From NCBI RefSeq assembly GCF_002262885.1, contig NZ_NKYF01000015.1, positions 1-64,000 of the forward strand: a stretch of DNA of 64,000 nucleotides. Direction: 5' to 3'. A model generated the notes under the pieces. It was not told the DNA's origin, did not search any database, and worked only from the letters and a program-made list of their open reading frames with translations. Source of the DNA: Pseudonocardia sp. MH-G8. GTDB lineage: Bacteria; Actinomycetota; Actinomycetes; Mycobacteriales; Pseudonocardiaceae. Numbering within the stretch: position 1 is the first letter of the stretch; every line of letters begins with the position of its first letter. Positions 51,793 to 60,009 of the stretch are shown here, one piece after another. A program made the translations under genes and the position numbers.

Positions 51793-54125
51793 CGCGCCGC
51801 GTCCGCGACGGCGGCGGCCGTGGAGCCGTTCCGGCCCGTGGCGCGGGGCCCGGCCGCGGCGTCGTCGAGGCCGACCAGGGGGATCCGGCGCGTCAGCCGG
51901 GCCACGACGGCGGGCTCGGAGACGACGCGGACCGCCGTACGGCGCCGCCCGGCGAGCGCGCGTTCGAGCCGTCCCAATGCGACGCGGTCGCGCACGTCGA
52001 GCTCCTCGGCCGTGCTCGGGTCCTCGTCGGGGGACAGCTCCCGCAGCAGCAGCGCGATCCGCGGCGCCGCGAGCTCCCCGTCGGCGAGGGCGTCCTCCCG
52101 GGTGCGCATGCCGAGGGTGCGGTACCGCGAACCGGCGGGGAACACGGCCTCGGCGACCGGCCCGCCGCCGACCAGCTCCGCGGTGCGCCGCGCCGTCGCC
52201 GGCATGATCAGCACGTCGTAACGGGCGTCGGCCACGGTGACGTCGAGGTCGGCGCTCGCGGTGAGGAAGCCCGGCTCACCCAGGAGCCGGCCGGGGGCGC
52301 CCTGCTCGGGACCGACCTCCTCGACCCCCTGGCGCAGCACCGGACGCCGGTGCACGGGCAGCCTGCGCAGACCGGAGACGAGGCACGGGAGGTGCCCGTC
52401 GACGACCCCCTCGCGGCCACGACGTACGGCGTCGTCGACGACCGACGCGCGCGTCCCCTCCCGACCGTCGAGGTAGAGGCACACCGCAGCGAGGTCCGCC
52501 TTGGCCCTCCCCTCGTCGCCGCCGCGCAACGCCGGCCAGGTCGCCATCGCCGCGTTCACGGTGGCGAGCGCTTCGGTGAACTGCTCCCCGGACGCGGCGG
52601 CGAACCGGGTGCGCTCCGCCGCGGTGCTGTCGCGGTCCACCACCTGCAGGGCGGTATCGGGGACGCGTTCCTCCGACACCGGCGCCGCGGGCTCAGGGTC
52701 GGGCTCCGGTACGTCGGGAGCCGCGGTCGCCGCCGCGACGGGTTCGGTGACCGGTCCCGGGCCGCTCGTGCTCGTCGGTACCGGGCTGGGCGACGGGGGC
52801 AGGGCCGGTCCCGGCACCGCTGCCGTCTCCGGCACCGGCACCGGCTCCGACACCGGCTCCGACACCGGCAGCGGCTCGGGCGCCGGGCTGCGGCGCGCCT
52901 CCGCGTTCTCCTCGGGGTCGGCCAGCGGCCGGCCGGAGGTGCGGACGTGGGCCGCGGCGCGGCGGGCGGGCGTCAGCCCGTCGAGCAGGCCGGTCGCCGC
53001 CCTGGTGAGCACCGGGTCGACGAGCTCGCCGGGCCGTCCGATCTCGAGGGTCCAGCCGGTGGGGTCGAACCGGCGCTCGCGGCTCGGCGGCGGAGCCGGC
53101 CAGCGGGTCAGGACCAGGCCGCTCGCCACCACGTGCGCCCGGACCCCGTTCGCGCCCGGCGCCTCGGGTGCGTACGCCGCCGGGCCGGCCGACGCCCAGC
53201 CCGGCGGGGGCGCGGCGGCGGTGACCACCTCCTGGCCGCCGCCTGCGCGTACCCGCACCGTCGTGGGGAACGGGTCGAACAACTCGCGCTGCGCCGCGCC
53301 GAGCACGACCGTCCTCACCTCGCCGTCCGCGGCGACGAGCGACGGGGCCGGGGCGACCAGCGGCGAGCCGCCGGCGGCGGCCTGCAGCGCATCGAGCCAC
53401 CGCGGTTCTGCAGCGCCGCGGGCCAGCGCGACGACGACCGGGGCACGGTCACCGGGCAGGTCGGCGAGCAGGGCCGCGACCGACTCGGGCGCGGGGCACG
53501 GCTCGTCCACGATGATCCGGACCGCGTGCTCGTCGCCGACGACGTGGAAGGCGAGGTCGCCCGACCCCACGGGCGGGGTACCGCCCCCGCGCACCACGAC
53601 GCCCGCCATGACGGGCGACACGGTCGCCTCGGGCGCGGTGAGGACGCCGTCCGGCATCCCGTGCTCCCACGCCCGCGGCGGGAACCGCCACCTGTCAGGC
53701 TCCGGTCCGGCCCCTGCGGCGCTGCGCCACCACCCGCGGTCGCCGACGTCACCGCAGGCGAACACCGCGGACCCGGACGCGAAAGCGAGGCGGCCGATCG
53801 GCGCCAGCACGTCGAGGCCGCTCTCCCGGGCGAGCGCGGCGACCAGGTCGGGACGGACGGCGAGGCCCTCGACCCCCAACCAGATCTCCGTGACGGCACC
53901 GGCCGTGCGGCCCTCGTCGCGCGCCACCGCGCGGAGTGCGTCGTAGACCGTGCGCGGGCCGAACCGGCGGGCGGCGTCGCGGGCCAGCAGCACGAACCGC
54001 CGACCCGGCAGCTCCGGCAGGCGCGCCAGGAATGCGCGTTCTCGCACGGGTTCCTGCTCACCGCGGAGAACCAGGTGCCGTCCCACGGCCTCGGGCACAG
54101 GCCCGCCCGATCCCGCTTCCGGCAT
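51789..54125 (-). CDS. T7SS-locus protein with ADP-ribosyltransferase-like C-terminus
   Basis: 778 residues from ATG 54125; GTG 54128 is as likely, since GGAAGGG lies seven bases before it. Residues 1-400 are an unrecognised mixed fold (PGRRFVLLARDAARRFGPRT). About 400-520 are Pro/Glu/Ser-rich. Residues about 540-680 follow the R-S-E ADP-ribosyltransferase layout: RLPVHRRPVLRQGV near 590, EPGFLTASAD near 618, and VAEAVFPAGSRYRTLG near 660, which would supply the Arg, Ser and Glu. The first acidic residue of ExE is Val. It has no signal peptide or membrane helix. It occupies the position next to mycP where EccE lies in ESX-1/3/5, but it is not EccE. The role is unknown. Confidence 0.6.
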   Translation of the reverse strand: MPEAGSGGPVPEAVGRHLVLRGEQEPVRERAFLARLPELPGRRFVLLARDAARRFGPRTVYDALRAVARDEGRTAGAVTEIWLGVEGLAVRPDLVAALARESGLDVLAPIGRLAFASGSAVFACGDVGDRGWWRSAAGAGPEPDRWRFPPRAWEHGMPDGVLTAPEATVSPVMAGVVVRGGGTPPVGSGDLAFHVVGDEHAVRIIVDEPCPAPESVAALLADLPGDRAPVVVALARGAAEPRWLDALQAAAGGSPLVAPAPSLVAADGEVRTVVLGAAQRELFDPFPTTVRVRAGGGQEVVTAAAPPPGWASAGPAAYAPEAPGANGVRAHVVASGLVLTRWPAPPPSRERRFDPTGWTLEIGRPGELVDPVLTRAATGLLDGLTPARRAAAHVRTSGRPLADPEENAEARRSPAPEPLPVSEPVSEPVPVPETAAVPGPALPPSPSPVPTSTSGPGPVTEPVAAATAAPDVPEPDPEPAAPVSEERVPDTALQVVDRDSTAAERTRFAAASGEQFTEALATVNAAMATWPALRGGDEGRAKADLAAVCLYLDGREGTRASVVDDAVRRGREGVVDGHLPCLVSGLRRLPVHRRPVLRQGVEEVGPEQGAPGRLLGEPGFLTASADLDVTVADARYDVLIMPATARRTAELVGGGPVAEAVFPAGSRYRTLGMRTREDALADGELAAPRIALLLRELSPDEDPSTAEELDVRDRVALGRLERALAGRRRTAVRVVSEPAVVARLTRRIPLVGLDDAAAGPRATGRNGSTAAAVADAAR

Positions 54126-54157
54126 CACCAACCAGCCCTTCCGTGCGACCGAGCCGG

Positions 54158-54865
54158 TCAGATCGCCCCGACGCGGAAGGCGTGGGCCACCGCGTGGGCC
54201 CGGTTGCGCAGACCGAGGCGTTCCTTGACCGCGAAGACGATCGACTTGATGGTGCGCTCGGAGTAGTTCAGCTCGCGTGCGACGTCGGCGGTCTCCAGGC
54301 CCGCGGCGAACAGCCGGAGGATCTCCGTCTCGCGCGCCGTCAGGCCGGCCGCGTTCACGCCGACCGCCGCGAGCCGCGCGTCCAGCGTGCGGACCTGGTC
54401 GAGCAGCCACCCCACGGTGCTCGACGGCAGCTCGGCGTCGCCCGCCCGAGCCTTGACGAGGGCCGCGACCACGTCGTCCCAGCTCGTCGTGCCGCGCGGG
54501 AGCACGGCACACAGGCCGCGACCCACCGCCCACCACAGGTGCCGCTCGGCCATCTCGTCGACCACGAGCACCAGCCGCGGGGTCGCCCCCGGGCGCGGAG
54601 CGACGAGATCGGCGAGCGTGGCCTCGATACTCTCGCGCAACGCCTGGTCGACCGTGCTGCTGAAGACCAGCAGCGCGTCTGCCACCCCGGCATCCACGTC
54701 GACCTCCGCGCGTCCGCGGAGGTAGGCGTTGGCGCCGTCGGCGAGTACCGGATCGGCGCACAGGACCCTGGTGGCGACCGGTGCCGACCTCACGGGCACG
54801 GGGAGGTCCGGGAACCGGCCCGCAGCCGCGTTCCTCGTCGTCCGACCGCCCACGCTCGCCGTCAT
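54158..54865 (-). CDS. LuxR/NarL-type response regulator without clear phospho-acceptor
   Basis: 235 residues from ATG 54865, with GAGGAGAGG upstream. The C-terminal 65 residues are a LuxR HTH (GLTARETEILRLFAAGLETA, LNYSERTIKSIVFAVKERLG). The N-terminal 130 residues resemble a receiver fold (RVLCADPVLADGANAYLRGR ... PRLVLVVDEMAE), but the acidic pocket and phosphorylated Asp cannot be assigned, so it may be a pseudo-receiver. No kinase gene is nearby. It heads the unit with the ADPRT-like gene and mycP, and an operator-like block stands 95 bp upstream. It is the best candidate in the window for the factor that reads those blocks, with autoregulation. Confidence 0.75.
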   Translation of the reverse strand: MTASVGGRTTRNAAAGRFPDLPVPVRSAPVATRVLCADPVLADGANAYLRGRAEVDVDAGVADALLVFSSTVDQALRESIEATLADLVAPRPGATPRLVLVVDEMAERHLWWAVGRGLCAVLPRGTTSWDDVVAALVKARAGDAELPSSTVGWLLDQVRTLDARLAAVGVNAAGLTARETEILRLFAAGLETADVARELNYSERTIKSIVFAVKERLGLRNRAHAVAHAFRVGAI

Positions 54866-55241
54866 CCGACCTCTCCTCTTCCGATGTCGGGATGGACCGA
54901 GATGGTGCCTGTGCGGGCGTCGGTCGTTCCCCGGCGATCGGATGTGTGCGGCAGGTGGAGGGAGATCCCCCACCAGCCCCGGCCGCTTCGACCTCTTCGC
55001 GAGGGTTCCCCCCACCATCCGGCTCACCGCAGGCACGCCGACCAGAAGCACTGGGGAACCTCGGTCACGATCGGATTCGCGATACCACCGATCCGTCGGG
55101 GTCCGGCGCAGGGATGCGTGGAGACCCGTGGACGAGGCGAGGCGGGTCATACCCCCGACCACCGACTCCCACGACCCGTCGACGGAGATCCGACCTCGGG
55201 TCCGGGCTCATCACGCTCATACTTGCCGGGAGATCTCGCTC
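54866..55241. other. 376-bp divergent intergenic region with operator-like block
   Basis: This region separates the LuxR-type gene (minus) from the PL7 lyase gene (plus). It holds the operator-like block at 54960-54976. No other gene is supported. A GGGAGATCT beside the lyase start is its ribosome-binding site. The promoter blocks seen upstream of the esx genes are not clearly present. Confidence 0.5.
54960..54976 (-). promoter_or_regulatory. Operator-like block upstream of the LuxR-type gene
   Basis: GGGAGATCCCCCACCAG differs from the copies at 41594 and 42551 only in its last base. It lies 95 bp upstream of the ATG at 54865. Confidence 0.55.
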
Positions 55242-56432
55242 ATGCCCATGTCCCTGACCGTGATCGCCACCGCGGCACTCGCGGCCGCCCCCGTCCTCGT
55301 CTCCCCCGCGCTACCGCTGCCCGCCGTGCACCCGATCGAGGTGCGCCAGCCCAGCAGCTCGATCAACACGAGTCACGCGGTTCAGCAGGACCCCCCGACG
55401 GGTGACGACGACGAGTCGAGCGACGAGTCGAGCAGCGACAGCTCGGACGACAGCTCGGAGAACTCCGGCGACGACGAGTCCGGCGCGGGCAGCAACGACG
55501 ACACCGGCAACAACGACACCGGAAACGACGACACCGGCGCCGGCGACTCGACCCGCCCCGCACCGGGGGCCGGCGACTGGCGGGCAGAAGCCGCGAAGCT
55601 CGCCGCCGTGCTGGAGCGGAGCGAGGACCCGGAGGCGCTCGAGCTCGCCGACCAACTCGCCGCCCTCGGCATCACCGCCGGTGGTCGGTCCGGTCCGACG
55701 GCGAGCGGGGGGCGGAACGGACGCCAGAACGCCGAGCGGGATGACCACGGTGGACGCAGAGCGGCCGAGGCCCCGGCACAGTTGCTGGACGTGACGGACT
55801 GGAAGCTCACGCTCCCCGGCGGAGCGGAAGGGGATCCGACCGAGATCCTGCCCTCGGAGCTGCGGTCCTTCGTCGAGGACGGGATCTTCCACCTCACCCC
55901 CGAGGGCGACGGCGTGGTCTTCCGCGCCGAAGTCGGCGGCGCGACCACCAAGAACAGCAACTACCCGCGCAGTGAGCTGCGGGAGATGGCCGGCGGGGAA
56001 GAAGAAGCGTCCTGGTCCAACACCTCCGGCAGCCACACGCTCGAGGTGCGGCAGGCCATCACCGAGACGCCCCCGACCAAGCCTCACGTGGTCGCTGCGC
56101 AGATCCACGACGGCAGTGACGACGTCCTGCAGATCCGGCTCGAGGGCACGACCCTCGCCGTGCAGTACAACGACGGCAACGACCAGGTCGTCATCGACCC
56201 CGACTACCAGCTCGGCACGCCGTACGACCTGCGGATCGTCGCCGCTGACAACCGCGTCCTCGTCTATTACAACGGCGGGCAGGCCGCCGAGCTGCCGCTG
56301 CACGGGTCCAGCTGGTACTTCAAGGTCGGCGCCTACACCCAGTCGAACCCGGAGAAGGGTGACGAGCCCGGCGCCGCCGGTGAGGTCGTCGTCTACGACC
56401 TCGCGCTCGACCACGGCGAAGCGCCGCGATGA
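55242..56432 (+). CDS. Secreted polysaccharide lyase family 7 (alginate lyase-like)
   Basis: 396 residues from ATG 55242 (ATG 55248 is an alternative), with GGGAG upstream. Signal peptide about 1-30 (LTVIATAALAAAPVLVSPAL). Residues about 45-115 are an acidic Ser/Asp/Asn/Gly linker (DDDESSDESSSDSSDDSSEN). From about residue 180 comes a PL7 jelly-roll: DVTDWKLTLP, the signature RSELREM near 243, QIHDGSDDV near 287 and YFKVGAYTQS near 360. These are the three conserved catalytic blocks of PL7, with Arg, the Gln-His pair and Tyr present. The substrate is probably alginate or another polyuronate. It is divergent from the T7SS regulator and has its own signal peptide, so it is probably Sec-exported. 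Confidence 0.88.
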   Translation: MPMSLTVIATAALAAAPVLVSPALPLPAVHPIEVRQPSSSINTSHAVQQDPPTGDDDESSDESSSDSSDDSSENSGDDESGAGSNDDTGNNDTGNDDTGAGDSTRPAPGAGDWRAEAAKLAAVLERSEDPEALELADQLAALGITAGGRSGPTASGGRNGRQNAERDDHGGRRAAEAPAQLLDVTDWKLTLPGGAEGDPTEILPSELRSFVEDGIFHLTPEGDGVVFRAEVGGATTKNSNYPRSELREMAGGEEEASWSNTSGSHTLEVRQAITETPPTKPHVVAAQIHDGSDDVLQIRLEGTTLAVQYNDGNDQVVIDPDYQLGTPYDLRIVAADNRVLVYYNGGQAAELPLHGSSWYFKVGAYTQSNPEKGDEPGAAGEVVVYDLALDHGEAPR

Positions 56433-57106
56433 CCCGCCACCTGCCGCACCTCCCCACACCACACCGGATTCCATTGCAGCACAATCCGCTGTTCAGGAAC
56501 TATTCGCGCGCCCAACTCTGCTCGTTAATGGACGTGCAGTAATACGAGGCGCCACTCTCACCGAGTCCGACGACGCTGTGACACAAATGACGCGGTGACA
56601 TCGATGCAGCTCACGGCGAGTGTCTTCGACCGAACGGAGCGTGTCGTCGCGTCCGGGCGGCCCACGCAGTTGCACCAATAGCTCGCCGCAGTTAAAGTCT
56701 CAATCGGTTCGAGCGATAAAGCTGGCGCGTATGCCGGTCCCATCGCCGAGGCGAACCGACTGGCCGACAATTGCGCGCGAGCCGTGCGTGCACACATCAG
56801 CCGTATCCGAGAAAGTGGGCGATCTCATGTCTGCGAAAAACTCGACGTGGAGCGCTTCTTCGCGGTGACCCTGCGGGCGGCCAACGGCCGCCGCACTTCG
56901 CTGACCAGCGGGTTGCCGTCCACGATGTCGTGATCGGTGATGCGGCGCCGACCGCACGGCTCCCGCGGCGCGACACGGTTTCCCCGGCTGCCCTTCTTCG
57001 TGATCGTGGCCGGTCGAATCCCCGATCTCGGTGCGGCGTTTCGGCGCGACTTCCGCTGGTCGCGGGCCACGCCCACGACAGAGGATTCGAAGCGAGAGGG
57101 ACTACA
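56433..57106. other. 674-bp stretch without a supported gene
   Basis: 56440-56830 is clearly lower in GC than its surroundings, with runs such as GCAGTTAAAGTCTCAATCGG. 56870-57100 returns to high GC. Short open frames occur on both strands, but none has a ribosome-binding site, a domain or coding-like bias. It may hold decayed coding sequence linked to the damaged peptidase gene that follows. No tRNA or IS end was seen. Confidence 0.4.
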
Positions 57107-58645
57107 TTGGCACTGCCCGACGTGATCGCTGTCGATGATCTTCTCGGACCACCGGAGCGGTACGGTGCGTCGATCTCGCCCGACGGCACTCGGATCGCCT
57201 ACCTGGCACCCTGGAAGAACCAGTTCAACGTCTGGATCCAGAACCTCGACTCCGATGACGAACCCTGGTGCGTGACCGCCGACGAGACCCGTTGCGTGCA
57301 CGACTACCGGTGGACCGACGATCCGCGCTGGCTGCTCTACGTGCAGGACGACGGAGGCGTCGAGAACCGGCACCTCCACCGGGCCGACCTGTACGACCCG
57401 GCGGCGCCGCCTCTGGACCTGACCCCGTTCCCCGGCGCGCAGGTCCTCGGCCTCGAACTGTCCCCCGCGCGGCCCGGCAAGGCGTTCCTGCAGCTCGATG
57501 CCCGCAATGCCGCCGAGTTCGACCTGCACGAACTCGACATCGCCACGGGCGAGCTCACGCTGCTGGCCGCGAACCCCGGCCACGTCACCCGCTGGCTCTG
57601 CGGCGGTGCCGGTGCACCGTTGGTCCGTGCCGCGACGGACCGGGGCGACATCGAGCTGTCGCGGTTCGACCCGGAGTCCGGCACGTTGCACCGGGTCGCG
57701 CTCTTCGACGCCGACGACCACGTGGTGGACGTCTTCCCGTTCGAGATCACCCCGGACGGGACGGGGGTCTGGATCGGCTCCAGCCGAGGGAGCGACCGGA
57801 CGCGGCTGGTCCGGGTCGACCTGGCCACCGGCGAGGAGAAGGAGGTCGACAGCCATCCGAAGTTCGACCTCGACACGCGCGCCCGGGCCGTCCCGACGCT
57901 GCCGTCGCCGCTGATCCGGCATCGGCGGACCGGAGAGCTGATCGGGGCACGCTACCTCGGTGAGCGGCAGGTGATCCATGCTCTCGACCCGCACTTCGCC
58001 GAAGTGCTGGAGAACCTCGAATCCCTGTCCGACGGCGACATCGCCGAGGTGTCCTCCGACGACGACGGACGGCGATGGGTGGTGGCCTTCGCCCACGATC
58101 GCGATCCCGGCGTGACCTGGTTCTACGACCATGCCACCGGGGAGAGCCGTTTGCTGTTCCGGCCGCGCCCCCACCTCGACCCGGACGCGATGGCCCCGAT
58201 GCGCCCGATCCCGATCACCGCTCGCGACGGGCTGGCGCTCCCGTCGTACCTGACGTTGCCCGTCGGGGTCGAGCCGTCCGGCCTGCCGCTGGTCCTGATG
58301 GTCCACGATGGGCCCTGGACCCGTCACAGCTGGGGCTTCGACGACGCGGTGCAGCTGTGGGCCAACCGCGGCTACGCGGTGCTGCAGGTCAACTTCCGCG
58401 GCTCGGCAGGGTTCGGCAAGGCCCACCGGGAGGCCGCGATCGGCGGGTTCGCCCACGCGATGCACGACGACCTGATCGACGCCGTCGACTGGGCCGTCGA
58501 GCGGGGCCACGCCGACCCGGACCGGATCGCGATCCTCGGCGGCGCCTACGGCGGCCACGTCTTCGCGAACCCCGAGGACCGCATCGCCATGTTCCGTGCC
58601 GCCGCGCGCTTCCTCGCGCAGCACCTCGGGGGACGGGAAGGCTGA
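57107..58645 (+). pseudogene. S9-family peptidase with lost active site
   Basis: Open frame of 512 residues from TTG 57107, with GAGAGG upstream; GTG 57122 is an alternative. Residues 1 to about 360 form a beta-propeller typical of prolyl oligopeptidase/acylaminoacyl peptidase (YGASISPDGTRIAYLAPWKN, MVHDGPWTRHSWGFDDAVQL after it). The hydrolase part is normal up to RIAILGGAYGG near residue 478. There the GxSxGG nucleophile Ser is Ala, and the next residues are HVFANPEDRIAMFRAAARFL, which belong about 150-180 residues later, at the catalytic His. An in-frame deletion has removed the catalytic Asp region. The protein cannot be an active S9 peptidase, although the reading frame is intact. Confidence 0.8.
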
Positions 58646-58811
58646 CCGCCAGATCCCCACTCCAACGGTGACGTGCGGTAGCGCTATCGATCGAACGAGC
58701 TTCACGACCCGATGACCAGCGGGTACCGTCGGCTCGCGTGCCTCGTCCGGCAGTCCCGCGCCTGTGCGCCGGGACCGCTGTCCGGTCGATTCCCGAACGG
58801 GAGCCTCCGAT

Positions 58812-59993
58812 ATGGATGTATCTGCCGGTGTGTGGTGGTTGACGATTCTCGGGATCGTCGCACTGCTGGTGTTCGACTTCGTCTTCCACGTGCGCAAGGC
58901 GCACATCCCCACGCTGCGTGAGGCCATGTTCTGGTCGGCGGTCTACGTCGGGATCGCGATCCTGTTCGGCGTCGGCGTCTGGGTCTTCGGTGGCGCCACG
59001 ATGGGGTCCGAGTACTTCGCCGGCTACGTCACCGAGAAGGCGTTGTCCGTGGACAACCTCTTCGTCTTCCTCATCATCATGTCCAGCTTCAAGGTCCCCC
59101 GCGCCGACCAGCAGAAGGTCCTGCTGTTCGGGATCGTGTTCTCCCTGATCGCCCGGACCGGGTTCATCTTCCTGGGCGCCGCGCTGATCAACACCTTCGC
59201 CTGGGTGTTCTACCTGTTCGGCCTCATCCTGCTGCTGACCGCGGGCAACCTCCTCAAGCCCGAGGGCGAGGACAGCCACTCCGCGGACAACATCATGATC
59301 CGGCTGGCCCGCACGCTGTTCCACACCTCCGACCGCTACGACGGCGACAAGCTCTTCACCATGGAGGCCGGACGTCGGGTCATGACCCCGATGCTGCTGG
59401 TCATGGTGGCCATCGGCAGCACCGACATCCTGTTCGCCCTCGACTCCATCCCGGCCATCTTCGGGCTCACCCAGAACGTCTACCTGGTGTTCACCGCCAC
59501 CGCGTTCTCCCTGCTCGGCCTGCGCCAGCTGTACTTCCTCATCGACGGCCTGCTCGACCGGCTCATCTACCTGGCCTACGGCCTGGCCGCCATCCTCGCG
59601 TTCATCGGGGTGAAGCTCATCCTCCACGCCCTGCACGAGAACAACGTGCCGTTCATCAACGACGGCCAACCGGTGAACGTCGTCGAGATCAGCACCGCGC
59701 TGTCGCTCTCGGTGATCCTCGGGGTTCTGGTCGTCACCGTGGTGGCCTCGCTGGCCAGCCCCAAGGGGCGGGCGCAGAACGCGGTGTCCGCAGCTCGCCG
59801 GCACGCCACCGAGTACCTGGAGGTCGAGACCGAGAGCGCCCACCGCGAGGAGATCTTCGCCAAGCTGCTCACCGAGGAAGCGCACATCCGCGCGTTGCCG
59901 GAGAAGTACCGGGCGCGGATCCGCGAGGAGGACAAGCTGATGGCCCTGCTCCGACGCGCTCACGCCGAGCACGACGCCGCCAGGACCCGCTGA
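58812..59993 (+). CDS. TerC/Alx-family integral membrane protein
   Basis: 393 residues from ATG 58812. About nine transmembrane helices, with the family motifs FFAGYVTEKALSVDNLFVF (here EYFAGYVTEKALSVDNLFVF) near residue 70-90, and GSTDILFALDSIPAIFG near 205, which carry the acidic residues that bind metal. The C-terminal 60 residues are hydrophilic and helical. TerC/Alx proteins export manganese or other divalent ions and help load metalated exoproteins; some are linked to tellurite resistance. No other ter gene is nearby. The 166 bp before it show no recognisable manganese riboswitch. It is convergent with the next gene, 16 nt apart. Confidence 0.9.
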   Translation: MDVSAGVWWLTILGIVALLVFDFVFHVRKAHIPTLREAMFWSAVYVGIAILFGVGVWVFGGATMGSEYFAGYVTEKALSVDNLFVFLIIMSSFKVPRADQQKVLLFGIVFSLIARTGFIFLGAALINTFAWVFYLFGLILLLTAGNLLKPEGEDSHSADNIMIRLARTLFHTSDRYDGDKLFTMEAGRRVMTPMLLVMVAIGSTDILFALDSIPAIFGLTQNVYLVFTATAFSLLGLRQLYFLIDGLLDRLIYLAYGLAAILAFIGVKLILHALHENNVPFINDGQPVNVVEISTALSLSVILGVLVVTVVASLASPKGRAQNAVSAARRHATEYLEVETESAHREEIFAKLLTEEAHIRALPEKYRARIREEDKLMALLRRAHAEHDAARTR

Positions 59994-60009
59994 GCCGGCC
60001 CCCCGCCGG

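Noticed and set aside
51789..54125. EccE assignment from its position beside mycP
   Set aside because: No N-terminal transmembrane helices and no EccE-like sequence are seen. The C-terminus instead resembles an ADP-ribosyltransferase fold.
56433..57106. Small genes in the low-GC gap before the S9 peptidase remnant
   Set aside because: Open frames of 60-130 codons occur on both strands but lack ribosome-binding sites, domain matches and a consistent third-position GC bias.
58646..58811. Manganese (yybP-ykoY) riboswitch upstream of the TerC-family gene
   Set aside because: Such riboswitches often precede terC-type genes, but I could not find the conserved purine-rich loops or a matching stem arrangement here.
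58812..59993. Tellurite-resistance operon
   Set aside because: Only the TerC-family gene is present, with no terB, terD, terZ or related genes. TerC proteins more often handle manganese or other divalent ions.
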